A stretch of 64,000 nucleotides of DNA from Stenocarpella maydis (Eukaryota; Ascomycota; Sordariomycetes; Diaporthales; Diaporthaceae), in assembly GCA_002270565.1 (NCBI GenBank), contig NQMI01000022.1, positions 124,001-188,000 on the forward strand, read 5' to 3'. The notes beneath the pieces are model-generated. The model was not told the DNA's origin and did not search any database. It worked only from the letters and a program-made list of their open reading frames with translations. Of the stretch, positions 33,352 through 46,800 are shown piece after piece (position 1 is the first letter of the stretch; each line of letters starts with the position of its first letter). Made by a program: the position numbers and the translations under genes.

Positions 33352-36300
33352 GCGTGCATGCATGCATGAGCGGGCAGGAGTGGGTATATCAGGTGCATGT
33401 GGATGGATCCGGTACTAAGCGGGACTGGTGTTTTGGAGTTTTGGTTAGCGCAATTGGGTATAGGCAGTAAAGCATGGAATTATATATATCATATATATAT
33501 CATCAGCGCATCAGTTGGAGGAGACCACGCGTGATTGTTGGAGTGGCCACAATGCCACACAACCCCCCCCCCCACCGTATTGGCTGTATCCCCCGGCCAA
33601 GGGCTGATTCAATAATAACCTGAATTATTTCCCAGAAACGGGCCGACCTTGCTCACGTATGTAATTTCGAACCTCGATTTTTTTTTTTTGCGCCCGATAG
33701 ACCGCCGCCAGGATCTGAAGAACGTCTTGTTCGTGTTGCCTGACGCTAAGAATTGGCGGCGCATGCGGTGTCTCTCACGCGGCCCAGTACTTACTTATGT
33801 ATACTGGCCGCTCACCCCAAACGCATGATTATGTCTCATTCTGACATCAACTGTCACTTGGGCGCGGGCGAATTTCGTGCCGTGGCTAATACACTTGTGT
33901 GTCAGGCTGGTTGATCTAACCGTTGCGAGTTGGTAAAATGTCTCTCGTATAATGTGTGTCCCCAATCCTTGTGTGGCGCTCACTTTTCCATGGGAGAATT
34001 TGGGGGGGGAGGGGGCTGCGGCTCCACTCGAGAGGTATTGATGTCCCGACAGACTTGCTTGGTCTGGTCGAACTTTGGCTTGTCTGGTTGCCTTTGGAAT
34101 CCCCCAAGCCGTGGGGGGTTGAGATGATCATCATATGACCACCAATGCATAATTCGGGCCGCTGATGGCGCGCTCGTACATTTCCCTGAAGTGGTTGCCG
34201 GCTTGCTGGCAGCTCTGATGTTTGGTTCCGCAACAGTGTCCGCCGTCATATCTAGGAAGTCGGACACGAGTGGGCTGCATTTTCAAGTGCCTTCGCATTC
34301 AAGGCCCGCCATGATGTATGGTAAGCTTGGAACAGGGCTCATCTTTGTAGCATCGCTCGCCTGGCCAGACCGGTCCGGGTCTGTGGCGATCCCGTAGAAT
34401 ATTCATTCTCTCTGGCTTTCAGATCGCCGTGCCTGCCAGGATATGATGCGGTCTCCACGGTTAGACGACTTCTGGTATTGTCAAGTCCATATGGGCCGTC
34501 CGCATGTCCATGGAATTGTCCCGCAAGCCAGCGCACCTGCTCCTACGTCTTGCTTGGGCTTGTGGTCTTCCACATGCTGGCTAGATCCCCGCCGTCCGCC
34601 CATTGAAGAATAACGAGATACTGGTCTTTATGCGAAGAGGCGGTCAACAGTTGAGCGACATCTCCGTTTATGTAAGCGTTGACGTTGTAGAAACCCCCCT
34701 GCTCGCTGCCACAAGGGTACGGTTAGGAAGGAATTCACGGCAGATTTCTGGGGAAGCCAACAAGTTCAGCAGTCGCGTTCGGCGTCGGACTCCACGGCGG
34801 GCGTCGTAGGGGCCGGCTTCCAAGTACTAACCTCTGCGTCGAAGTTGTGGTGTGCGGGGCGGATTTGGACTCGAGATATCTCACAGGTATTGTCGTGCAT
34901 TAAGTCTTGCACCACCCAAGGTAATATAGCGCTGTCATGGAGTCCGAGAACGGGGTGAGAGCCGGTCCACAGGTAGTGACCAGGAATATAACATAATACC
35001 AGTACACAAACCCACCGCCGAACTTTGTAGAAAGCCTGTCTCTGGGCAGAAGTCCACTTCTCAAAGACTGCTGCCACCGAAGAGCCGTCTTCCGTCGTGA
35101 GGCTGAGACTCGCCGGCTGTACCTAGGTATATTACTCTGAGCGCACAGAAAGTTGCTGTCATGAACGACCTCTTCCAAGGCTATCCAAAGATGAGATGTG
35201 GCTCGCCGATGACAATACCCACTTCCTTAACGCCCCCTCCCGAGGTCCCACAATAGTACTCGCATAAAACATACCTAGGGACTCCGATAATACCTCCTCT
35301 CATAACACCCACTCCCATGACGCCTGTTTTTATGCATCAATAGCAATTTCTGTAGCCCCTGTCACATTCGTTGCCATGAGTCTGGTCTTGTAGTTCCCAC
35401 ACTCCTGCGCGAGATAACCACGGCCATGTAGAAGCCCCCGCCGCTGCCTGAATACTACAGGCTTACTGCCGACTCTCGTGGGCAGCGGCGGCGGCGGCGG
35501 CAGTGCCACGAGACACAGGCGCGCACAAACACACGCACACGAACGACGGGGCGGGCCACGGCCGGGCATTGCGAGACAAGCCCAGTCTCTCGCCCTGGCG
35601 CCCCCCCCCCCCACATCCCCCCTCTGCTTGTGTTGCGGTGTCTCGCCCTCTTCTGTGGACCCAGGTCTGCTTGCTTCAGCGTTGCTTGCTTGCTTGCCAC
35701 CTGTCCCTGAGGAAGTGGGCGGTTGTGCGCCGCCGGGGCAGGCTCCCCTAATCTTACAAGGGCACCGTCCATCTCGCCACATTGTGGCACCCCCTTCTCG
35801 ATCCCGTTCCCATGTGACTGTTCACTGGGATCATGCCACTCTTGTACGGCGGCTGAACGTCCCGGGGGGGGAAGAAACCAACAAGAGATAGCCAGCCCCG
35901 TTCGGCTAATGGCCAAACCAGAGAAGGACAAATTCGATCATGAACATGCGAGCTGGCTTCGGTCACGGATTATCAGGTGGCGTATGGCTCTCGGACGCGG
36001 GTCCCGCGGTGTGGCGGAGTCAGTCGCTTGCTTTTGGGGGAGTTAAGAGCGGCCTCGTCGGTCAGGATGCCGATTTGGGGGGGAAGGGCGGCCGGATCGG
36101 CCCGGAAGGTTGACCTCGGTCTTCGGCCGGTGTGAGGTGCCTTGGCGTGCGGAGACCAAGTTCCCCCCTAATTTGGGTCTCAGTCCCGAGACGTCTCCTC
36201 GACACTGCATCCCCCCTTTTGGAGAAATTCAACTGCTTGCTTGATTTCCATGACAGTCTGGACCGAGTGTTCCCCGGGGTGTCTGTCAGCTGTGAAAAGC

Positions 36301-37312
36301 ATCTGGTCTTTGTGCGCACGTGACCATCCCCTCCTCGAGGCCTCAGGAGAGGCCGGCAGATAAGTACCAACCACGCCCACCCTGCCGCGGGCCCTGGTCT
36401 TCTCAGGTTATATCACCTGGAGATTGGTTTTTGGGTCTGGAAACAGAAAAAGTGTGCCTGACCGCACAGCATGCTAGAGTCGTGACAGATGCGCTAGCAA
36501 TGATTCAGCCGATGATTGTTTTTGTTTCCATTTTTTGTGCTTTTTGCCGCCGTGTGATGATGATTCTCCATCCTATATATCAGATATGCTCCTTCTCTTT
36601 TTGGGTGTTGTAGTAGGGGGTATCGTGACGCTTGTAGTTGATACTGAGCCAGGAGTGCCGCGCCTTGTTGCATAGGTACTCCCTCAGGTTNNNNNNNNNN
36701 NTTCCAGTACCGACCGCAGTCCGTCGCGTTTGAAATCATGCAACTCCATATCGCGACCAACAACATAGGGAAACATTAAGAAACAATTGACAAGGAGATT
36801 GGGGGGGAGGGTGGGAAATAAAAACAAGATAAACTCCGACAGCCATACGAGCCAGGGGGGGAATATTAGGGTGAAAAGACTTCCAACACCAAACCGCCGT
36901 CCGAACAACATGACAAGATGAACTCCGCCCAACGTAGACCCAGACCAGACATGACCGTTGTGTGTGAACTGCCCTGGCGCCCGACATGAGTCTCCCTTGC
37001 TCCAATAGTAAAAACCCCAGAGTGGTATCCTTTCTTTCCCACGCGAGACAGCCGTCAATCATCATATGCCAACCAGCTCAATAGGCCCGATCTCAATGCC
37101 AGTGCCAATGCAGGTATCGTGTCTCGACGCCTTCCCCCGGGATGCCGACATCCGTGAACGCAAAAAACCTTGAGAAAAACACCCTGTAACCATGATCCCG
37201 CCATTCTCCAGATCAATGCATGCACCTGACCAATTACGTCCCGCGCATTTTAAATCATCCCACCCATCCATCGGGATTTTTTCTTCTGAATCTCGGGTGT
37301 GTGCCTTGCAAC
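33352..37312. other. Gene-poor intergenic region, 4.0 kb, with gap
   Basis: Between the stops of two convergent genes. Open frames here are short and unrecognised. Homopolymer runs (C10, T11, G7 and similar) and short AT repeats at about 33481-33503 occur; a T-rich stretch at 36.51-36.56 kb looks like a 3' UTR. An 11-N gap lies at 36691-36701. Confidence 0.5.
36691..36701. other. Sequence gap (11 N)
   Basis: A short run of N in non-coding DNA. Confidence 0.95.
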
Positions 37313-39059
37313 TCAGCCCCACACGCTGGTCTGTGTCTTGGGGCCCCAAGGCTGTCCTCTCTGAGGCCAGCTCCCCAGCCCGACAGGAGCGTCAGATCCA
37401 GCCGAGGTGGGGTTGGCCGATCCGGCTGCGCTGTTTGCACCGCCCGACTCGCCGCTTCCAGAGACGTTGTAGCCTTGGTTCAGGGGCGAAGGCAGGGGAG
37501 TAGTCGACTGCCTCTGCAGGGCCGGGTTCGAGGGTCCCTGGGAGGTTGGCGGCCCCGAAGGCCGCGTGCCGATAGGAGCCACGGGCTTCCCGGCGGCGGC
37601 CCTTCCGTTCTCGCCACCGGGCGAAGAGTTGCTGGTCCGGCTGATCTGCTGTTCGAGCGAGCCCTTGTTGCCGGCAGGGTTGGAGGCCGGGCTGGCGTTG
37701 CTGCTGTTCCGCTCTCGCTGCTGAGGGGCGGCCGAGACCGGCTCGTTCGGCGGCTGCGGGCCGGGCTCGTACGTCAGGGGCGACGGGCCGCGTATACCCG
37801 GAGGTCCACCGTGGTGAACGGGCAGGCCCTGGCGGGGCGTTCCGGCCTCGTCAATGTAGCCTCCTGTCTGTCCAAAGGGGCTCTCGCCGTACAGCGCGCT
37901 CCGCTGGCGGGAAATCAGCTCACGGCGGGCCTCCTCTGACATGCCACTGGGGCTCAGTGTCCGTTCGGCAGACTTGGGCGGCGCGCTGGCGGAGCTGGGG
38001 CCGGGCTGGACATCGGTGACAGCAGCTGTTAATCGCAGCGGTTAGCTCACAAGTCCCAATCAAGTGCTTTGTGCCGTGCCTTTGACGTGGGGTCCCGAGC
38101 CAGCTGTCTGGTCTTACAAAGGTGTTGGGGGGAGGCAATAGGGGCATCAATATGTCAGGCCGCACTTGAGGCATGGAGAATAGGCAACAACAGTCTGTGG
38201 CTTTTTGGTGACCCCTGAAGGGAGGAATGCGTCTTCTTCTTCTTTTCATTGAGGTAGGAGTCTGGTGACACTATACAGAGGAGGGCGGCCTACTTCGGTT
38301 GTATTGCTGCTCCTGGTGATAGTTGCGAAGCTCGCGCTCCCGCTGAGCCGCCATCCTCCTCTTGGCCTGCATCATCTGCTCCGCCTCGTTGGAGCCGCGA
38401 GAGGATTGGTGCCGCTGGGAGGCGTAGAAGTTCTGGAGGTTCGACGAAGGGGGACCAGCGCGGCCATCAAAGTCGACCGATTGTGGACGCTGGGGGCCGC
38501 CAGGTCCACGTGGGTCTGTGGGGTATGTGTCAGCTAGGACGATGCTGGGATGTGGCCCAGCCGGCGCTGAAGTTCATACTCACCGAACTTGGGCCGGTTT
38601 CTGGCAGGGCCGGGAGAAAAGGGCGGTTTGAACTCACGTCTGCCACCAGGAATCCCGAACATTTTACCGCTCTTGACCAGATTCTCGATGGAGCGCTCGA
38701 CCTCTGCAAAGTTCGTCAGCATCATGGCCATTGTCCTCAAGCCCCTCGTCTCCTGTCCTCAGACTCGACCCTCGCGTTTTTTTTTTGGTGCCAGAGAGCA
38801 GTACTGTGGCCCGGACGCAGGGCAGAGCTGGAGGGACAGTCGCCCGGTCGGAATTGCAGCGCACATACCCTCAAACTGATACCAGAATGCCGAGGTCTCC
38901 TCGCGAGGTATCGTGGAGCTCGCGCCTAGCCGGCAGTGTTAATTTTGCTGCCGAGTGTCAAGGAGTGACAGGAGGCATACCGGAGCGGGTGGGAGGGGTT
39001 TGGTGGTCCCAACCAGGCTGGCCGCCAGCAGGCCATTGCGCATCGCCATAGTATGACAT
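37313..39059 (-). CDS. Conserved fungal-type Q/N/S-rich protein, unknown function
   Basis: Five exons (39059-38981, 38925-38869, 38703-38638, 38515-38294, 38025-37313) give 378 residues; all four introns (55, 162, 122 and 268 nt) are phase 1. It opens MSYYGDAQWPAGGQPGWD. The conserved-looking block spans exons 2-3: PREETSAFWYQFEEVERSIENLVKSG and KMFGIPGGRH. Then SSNLQNFYASQRHQ leads into a charged coiled-coil-like stretch, EAEQMMQAKRRMAAQRERELRNYH, followed by SGMSEEARRELISRQRSALYGE and a long Pro/Ser/Gly tail. I have met this pattern in predicted proteins of filamentous fungi with no assigned role, so it seems to be a real conserved family. The exon joins were chosen because each keeps phase and rebuilds those blocks; the donor of intron 4 (GTAGGC) is weak. 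Confidence 0.75.
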
Positions 39060-40211
39060 GATGGATCGTGGAGGTGACCTTGCCCGACGGGGAGGACGGG
39101 GAACAGAATCTTCAGGGGTATCAAGAAGGAACTCGTTGTTGTGCAAAATCAAGAGCTATTACAAGCGGAGAATTGTCAGCATGATTCGATAAGCAGAGGA
39201 CCGAGGAGACAGCATCGCGGTTGTATCTGCAACCCCCCCAACCAACCCTAGGAGGCCTTGGTCGCCTGGCAAAACATGTTTTCAAAGCCTTGCCGCCAGA
39301 TTTTGGCTGGTTGACGCCGGCCCCAAAGGTAGATACCGGTGGGCGCATTGATCCCAGCGGCGCAGATGCAAGGTCCAAGACGGCGGTCCTGGGTTACAAG
39401 TCACCGGGACTGCAGACTCACCCGCGCGCCAGAATTCCAGACTTTTTTGTTGTGCTTATTACTGCCTTATACACACGACCACAGGCTTCCAACAACTCGC
39501 CGTCGGTGACGCGGATATATTGTCAAGGTGACTCGAGCTCGCGCAACGTATGGCGTCGGGAGTGGGAGAGAGGAGACGGTCGATATCGTGCGGAAATGCA
39601 AGCGACTGCAGCCAGGACAAGAGACCCCAAAAACGCGGGACTAGACAGGACTAGACCAAGCGAGGTAGGCGAGACAGGAACGTGTGGGTGGTGAAGGCGG
39701 AGTGCTGACGCTGACACACACAGGCACACAGGAACACGGGCACAACACACTCTCGCACACAACGCACGATCACTGACACTGACACCGGCACTGACTGTGG
39801 GTGTGTGTGGCTTTGTTTGATCAGTCGGCTCAACGACTCGTGCCTCGAAGGGGGGGATGGGTTCGGGATCGATGGACCGAGACGACGAGGTTGGAGGAGG
39901 GGGGGGGTTGTCGTGGGGGGATTTCCTTCAGCGCCCTGAAGGGAAAAAAAGGAGGGAAAAAGGGACGCAGCGGCAAAGGGCAAAAGAGGGCGCGCGCCGA
40001 AATGGAAGAATTGAGGAGACGAGTGCCAGGTCTGGCGGCAGCCGAGTCGGGAGCGGAGCGGTGGATGCTCTGGGTAGATAAAGTCCCGAGAAAAAATCGC
40101 AAGGTAACGTAAAAAAGGTCCTCGAGAGGGAAAAGAGCGGCACGCACCAACGGGGCTGCTGGCTGGGCGGCGCATAGGGCCACCTAGACAAATCTCACAC
40201 AGGCTCGCATA

Positions 40212-40249
40212 CGCACACACACACACACACTCTTGAGATACTACTACTG

Positions 40250-40289
<40 letters not shown>

Positions 40290-40290
40290 A
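40212..40290. repeat. (CA)n followed by (CTA)n microsatellites
   Basis: A (CA)n tract at 40212-40230 and a long (TAC)n tract at 40238-40290 (about 17 units with one interruption). Confidence 0.9.
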
Positions 40291-40337
40291 GTACAACCAC
40301 GGCAGGCAGGGCAACGATGCTCACACACAGGGGCCCA

Positions 40338-40421
40338 CAGCTTGCTTGCTTCCTTGCCTCCTTGCCTGCTTGCCTGCTTGCCTGCTTGCCTGCTTGCTTT
40401 CTGGCCTGCCTGCCCTGCATG

Positions 40422-40476
<55 letters not shown>
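40338..40476. repeat. Tetranucleotide repeat (GCTT/GCCT)n
   Basis: About 140 bp of TGCC/TGCT units: diverged at the left (mixed GCTT, GCCT, TCCT), pure (TGCC)n at the right. The gradient from mixed to pure suggests recent expansion at the right end. Confidence 0.9.
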
Positions 40477-41093
40477 TGCGACTGAACCCTACGCAGAGGA
40501 CCTTTTGGAAGGAGACTCAGGCGACTGGAAAGACTGGGGTCTCTGCTTGGATGGATCTTGGAGCCTGCGCAGGACGGGGACCGAGACTTGGCTGGGTTCC
40601 CCCCCAAGAACAAGAAGCGTGAGCTGCACCTGGTTCGAAATGGACATCTGGCCCGTGCCTTTGACCTCTCTCATCCCAGGTCCCCGGTACCTGACCTCAC
40701 CTCAACTCTGGGCGGAGAGTCGGGCTGAAGCAATCAGCTGAGGTAGCGAGCCCAGTTCTCCACACCTGGCTGGACGCACACGTCCAAAATTCAATGGGGG
40801 GAGCCCTGATGAGGGGTGGGCATGAGGAGGGGATCCGGCACGAGAAGGGGACCTTGGTACGCTTGCTTGGGCAGGGGATGGCCGGGCACTGACCACTCTC
40901 AACCTGACTGGAGAGACCAGACGAGGCCGAAAGTCGCACGTTGTTTGGATGGGGGCCCGGCACGAAGGTACATAGCGACGCGGGTACCAGGGGACATAGG
41001 CCTCATAGTAGACCACCATGCTAGGTGTCTACTATGTGTGTACAGTATACCACTGCGACGTAAGTACACTGCACATGGCCGCTTGCAAAGGAT

Positions 41094-41152
41094 CCCATGC
41101 CCATCCCACGCCCACGCCCATCCCACGCCCACGCCCATCCCACGCCCATGCC
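41094..41152. repeat. CCCACG/CCCATC minisatellite
   Basis: Alternating CCCATC and CCCACG hexamers, about nine units. Confidence 0.85.
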
Positions 41153-43587
41153 CTTTTCATCAGACCAGCAGCACCGTCAGACCAGGGCGAGGAACTTGCC
41201 CGTTTTGATTTGCAAAATGTCCGGTGACGTCCTCGACGGGCTCGGCTGAGTAATGAATGACTGAAACTACCGTTGCAGCCGAAACGGATAACACACGTCC
41301 ATTTCAACATGCTGGGCCAGATCCAACCCGATGGCTGTGGATGAATGGCGGCGTACGGACAGACGGATGGATGCGAGGTGACCATGATGATGTCGCCGAC
41401 GACTACCCTGGACAACCCCTTCCCATCACCACCACCAGGTCCAGCAAAGCAAGAGACCAGGGGGTGGGGGGAGGAGAGTAGGGGCGCCTGTTAGATGCAA
41501 GCGTCGAAACACACATACCAAAAGGGCAAAGAAAAAGGAAAAAACAAACCATAAAAAACACAAAAAACCCGTCAAGTCAAGTGACCCTAGCCAGATAGTG
41601 TAGATCAACACGCAGCCAGGCCTTTGCCCAGGGCCGATATCCGCAGGTCGTTACGAAGTACCGAGTACTCCGTACAATACAACGTCGACCAAGGGTGACA
41701 TCGGGTGTGAGGGGTTTGGGCCCGGGAATGAGGAGCAAAGGACCGACGCAGGTTGAGGCACCCACGGAGGATTTGATCTTGGAGACCTTCTAAGTTGGGC
41801 GGTAGCGCCCCAAGCCCGGCGTGCGCCGTTTCCGCTGCTGGGCTGGCACCGGTCGTGAAGATGTGGCCGGATCAAGCAGCCCCAGAGCCCGTTGAGTTTA
41901 CCATGGTATCAACCACCCTTCGAGATGAAATCTGGAGACAAGATATATACGTTGTGGGGGGCCGTTGACTCGCCCTCGCAGCCTCGGCGGGCTGGCGCCC
42001 ACTTCTGTTGCACGGGCGGGACGTGCGATTGCGATGCCGCGAGGGACCCTTCGTCCGTTGCCGCTTATCCGTGGCGGTGCCATCCTCTCGCCGACTGTGG
42101 TTGCTTGGTTTCTGTCTTGTCTACTGCGCGGGGAATACCATCTGGATATCTGAGCATTTGTTGTTGGCACAGGACTAATCCCACGCGTCCAAGACCACCA
42201 CGACTGGTAGTTACAAAACACCCGGCCTGGCCTGCCAGCCTGGATGATAGCTAGTGTGGACTGTGGTTGCTATTATTAACATACTCAGGAGTGGGCGCGA
42301 TAGGTGGACAGACTTTTGCTACACTAGGTAAACTAGACCCCATCCACCCATGCCTGGGCGACAGTGAATGATGCCATTCCGCCCTCCCCAATCTCAGGCG
42401 TTGGGGCGCCGTCCTGGCACCTGCGCCCTGTGCGTGATGCGGTGTCAAGGCGGAAATTGTCCTCTTCCCCATACTCTGGCGAGTGGGCGGCCCTGCCTGT
42501 GGCCCCCAAACACAATGGTCCCGTCTAGACTCGTGATGATCGGCCCCCCTGACTCCCCAAATCCCCTATCCACGCATCCGTATTCGACGGGTTCAGAAGG
42601 CGAGCCCTGGGCAAGTGTCGGTAGGATTGAAATTTGAAGGTCAATAGTCGCGTGGAGCCTCAATCTTGTGGCCCACGACCTTTGTCATCCCAAGATGTGA
42701 GCAATCAGTTTCCCGAGGCCGGGCAGCTGGCCGCTGGCATCTGATCCCCGGGGGGGGGGGCTTGACCTTGACCGCTCGATGCGCGGGTATTCTGTATTGT
42801 CATGGTGATTTGGTGATGGGCACTGCGGAGAACCCCAGCCCCAGCCCAATGAGCCATCACCGAGCATGTCCTGTTGCCTCGGCATGGGGTGCATGCAGCA
42901 AGCTTGCACTCCGGAGCCAGTGTAGCATCGGGGCAGGCAGGTGTGCTTTTCCTCGGCCTCAATGTGCGCCGGACGGACTCGATTCTCGATCTGCAGGGCA
43001 ATCTCTGACTGACTGACGCCCCGTTCCCCGCGTTTCATCAGTTTCGTGCTGAGGGCCCAGTCAGAAGGCGAGGATAGACGACATCGAACCAGACTCGGCG
43101 AGGCTGTCAGCCAAGGGCAGGGAAGGCAAAGTGGGAGCCATTTTAGCCGAGCCGACGGAAGCACCTGCTTTGCCTGGTTGAAGACAAGAGACTGGCAGAC
43201 CACACCTGACATCAGTGTAGTACCAGTATATTAGCATGGCCAGGTATGGCGGATATACCGAGTGCACAGCAGTGTACTCCGTACTACACCATGTACCTAG
43301 GTAATACTATGTAATGACTGGTCCCCCAAGCTCCCCTGTCGCTTCGAGAAGGAAAACAGCGGCAGGACCCACAGTGGCCTCCTGCCGGGCTGCAGCAGTG
43401 ATAATTACTCGTCTTGAACATCAATTTCCTCAACTGCCACATGGACTGCTTGCCGATGCAACCCTGCCGCCATCTGAGACCCGTCATAACACGACCTTGT
43501 CGCGTATATGTGGCCGCCTCCTGGCTCTTATTACTCGCAGCCACACAATCTGCCGCCATCCAAGTCTCGTGGAGCGTGGGGACAAGA

Positions 43588-43653
43588 AGCACCAGCGCCA
43601 GCGCCAGCACCAGCACCAGCACCAGCACCAGCACCAGCGCCAGCACCAGCACC
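43588..43653. repeat. (CAGCAC)n hexanucleotide repeat
   Basis: About eleven CAGCAC/CAGCGC units. A near-identical (CACCAG)n tract exists at 55871-55918. Confidence 0.9.
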
Positions 43654-43773
43654 AACATGCACGTCGGCAGCAGGACTCGGCGAATCTCAACCCCCAGCAG
43701 CAACCATCGCCAACTCCGTTTGCCTGTGCACAGCCCTACTACCGCTCAAGGACCTTTGCCCATGCCACGCTAG

Positions 43774-43821
43774 GCCTTGCCTTGCCTTGCCATGCCATGC
43801 CTTGCCATGCAATGCCATGCC
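43774..43821. repeat. (TGCCT/TGCCA)n tract
   Basis: Nine to ten 5-nt units alternating TGCCT and TGCCA. Confidence 0.85.
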
Positions 43822-46800
43822 GAGGCGTTCCGAGCCTCCGGGGCAGCCTCGCCCTGCGTCGTGTAAATGATGGCCCAAGCAACCGATGATTGGATCAATC
43901 TCTCATCTCATGGCTGACATATCTAACCCCCCCCCTTCCTCACGGTTGTCGGCAATCTGCATCTGTGAGCTTGAAACTTCGCTGGAACAACACCTGCCGG
44001 GGTGGTATGACCGTGTCAAGACAAGCCCTCTGCCAGTTGCCCGAAAACAGCACCGTCATGACCAGTCGGGCCGGCCCTGCCCTGCAAATATCAACCAAAT
44101 TATGGGCCTGCATCTGGACCACCACCTCGTTGTGCGCCCCGCAACACCATAGGCCTGCCTCGCCTTCACTTTCGTGCAAGACCTCACAGCCGGATCGATT
44201 ACCAGGTTGCCCATCCTGTTTCGACTGGTTTCTTTGTCCGGCGCACTCCGCGTGGAACCCGCACCAAAAGACAAGGTGGAAAGGTGCCTGTATCCCTGCA
44301 GCGCAGCGCAGCGCAACGAACCACCGCGTTGTTCCAATGGCATGCGACGTATGCCGTGTCACAGGAGCTCTTGATAATCGCCGAACCAATTCAACCGGCT
44401 ACTTGGTAATGGATTTTCAGGGCCATGCGAAGGATCGCCACTAGTTATTAGATATTCCCCTGATGGCCTGATCAGCCGGGGTTCTTGTACGAGTCCACAC
44501 TCGGCTGTCCGCAGTGCTACTGTCAAGGTTTGGTGGCCTCCTGCCGAGGCGCCCAGAACATTTGTGGGGCTATATCCCATTGTCATTCCCAATAACAATC
44601 AGGCTGTCAGGGTGGGCAATTTGCGTTTCATTCCTGTCCACCCTGGCTTGGCCTTCACCACTGCCGCCCGGATCGCCGCTCGCCCTATCATACTCTAAAT
44701 TCCAGCCGTCACTTGACAGGAGGCTCCTCCGAGAATCATGGCCGTGACAGGCATTCGTCGCGGCCTCGCTGATCCCCAGGTTCGGGCCCTCTGCTCCGTT
44801 TTGTTCCGGAAGCGCCCCATGGCGCTATCTTCTTCTCTCAACAAATCATGGCCCGGCGTCCGGCTGGAGGTCTAGTCAGGTTTGCGCCAGCAGCGCTTCC
44901 TGACCTACCTTGGTACTGATCCTGAGAGTGCTCAAGCCGACCCTGAATATCCCTGGACATACCGTCGAGTTCGGGCATCCAAACTCCCCGAACAACTTGA
45001 CTTTCCCTGGCACCATGCGTTTTAGAAGATGACCTGCGGGAAAGCAACTGCGCCATCCTAGTCCTTCTAGAAGCTTTCCTCCGAGGAGCAGGGCTTGACC
45101 TGGAACGTCCGTGACATTGGGTGCGAAAAGGCCAAGGCGCTCCCTCCATTCCTCTGGCATTTACGCCTCGCAAACCGGTGGAAGAACCCTTGCCAGCTCT
45201 CGGTTTGCAGCCCGTCGTCTGATGGGTATCCCGCCGGCCAGGCCGGCGCGTTTCATGCCCGCGGAAGAACCGCTGCGGTTGCTTCGACGTCCCTACGTCG
45301 CTGCGATTCCCACCCAGGCGCGGAGGATTGTCTGCGACCTCGCCATCACGAGTATCAAATAGCACTTGGTGTGGGGCCCTGCGAGACGTTTCTGCTCCAC
45401 GTCGAGTTTTAGTCGCCTGATGTTCCCCGCGGCCTCTACAGATGCAAGGCGTTTTGCATTACAACATATTACATGTGTCTGACCCCTGCCTTTTTGCTGC
45501 TCACCTACCACTCCATCTGTCCATCTGGCACTACTGCATATCTACACTACAACGTCTGTCTACTTGCATGTCTTTTGATGCCGGCCCCCAGCGCGGGGAG
45601 AACGCCCGTCTGGCCCCCCACACTGCACCAGCATGTACTCTGACAAAAAGAGCCCCTGCCTGCCAGCCCAGGCCAAACGTCCCCACAGCCTTGAAGATGG
45701 TGGGGAGGAGTGCCTCATCGCTCTCGCCGAAGCCATCCCGCAGGGCAAAATGGCGAAACCAAGATGAGAACATGGTCGCAAAGCTTATTAGAGAGGTATA
45801 ACCCGCTCTCAACTGCCACGGGCCCCGCTGGTCCTTGCGGGCGTACAGGGACTTTCCGGTCTTGGCCACAATCGAGGATCTGCACCCTGGCGATCTGTGC
45901 AACATCGCTTGGAGCCCAACCTCATGTGAAGACGAGCCTTCTGGCGGAGAAACATTTTCGAGGCGCTGGGGCTTTCCTGTCGGGCACCATCGTATATTGA
46001 GCTGCCATCGCCATGTCCCGCATTCCCTGAGAGGCACCTCGGAGCTGGATATGTGTGTATATATTTGTGTGTTGCCCTGTAGATCCGAGAGGCGGTGCTA
46101 GTCCAAGACTCTTCTGCCCCTGCAGTCAGAGGCATCGCCAGTGGAGGAACTCTCAACACACGGGTTGCTGACAAAGTAAATGGTATCTGTCGCTCGCGCC
46201 GCCTCTATGGCGGCGCTCGAGGGCAGAGAGCAGCCATTATAGTCACAAGTGACGACGCGTCTCAGACCTCAAGGACTCGTTCAGCCCCTGTTGCTATCTT
46301 TGTATAACTCTTGTCCACACCGACCTTGGCAGCGGTGATATACGCCAGTAGCCAATGGCACACACAATCCCGCAGTGCGCCGGTCAAGAGTGACACCGCT
46401 TCTGCCGTGGACATGGGGATTCTGCAGGTAGGCTTCAGCGGCCCGACGGGGTGCCCCGTGGATCGCACAATCCCGCACAGCTGTAGGANAGGTCCAGAAG
46501 GATCGAGGGAGCCCCTTGATATTCAGACAAGGTCTGGCGGGCGAGAACGCCGTGCCCCGACAGGTTCGGCGGCTTCTTCTCAGACGGCAGACCCTCGCCT
46601 AGCCGAAGGAGCTGGCCGAGCGAGCGGTAGTGTAGAGAGACGGCGGGACACTGGACAGAGACTGCTGCAGCGCCAAGAGGTCGGATGAGGGCACGTCGCC
46701 CTGGGCTGACTCGCGCTGCCAGCAGTCGGCCGAGCAGTCATGACTAAGTCGTGCCAGATGGGAGAAAGGGCCCCTTGTGTAATGCAATCCCCCCATCGTT

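Noticed and set aside
33650..33690. Possible tRNA T-arm (TTCGAACCTCG) next to a T-run
   Set aside because: The remaining arms cannot be formed; only the B-box-like word is present.
40338..40476. Possible CRISPR-like array
   Set aside because: Units are 4 nt and contiguous with no spacers; it is a microsatellite, and the genome is eukaryotic.
39651..40613. 320-residue minus-strand frame with poly-Val and QAGR repeats
   Set aside because: Its length comes from reading through (CTA)n and (TGCC)n microsatellites; no conserved sequence on either side.
44838..45365. 175-residue Arg/Ser-rich minus-strand frame
   Set aside because: Low-complexity composition, no splice-consistent neighbours, nothing I could match to a family.
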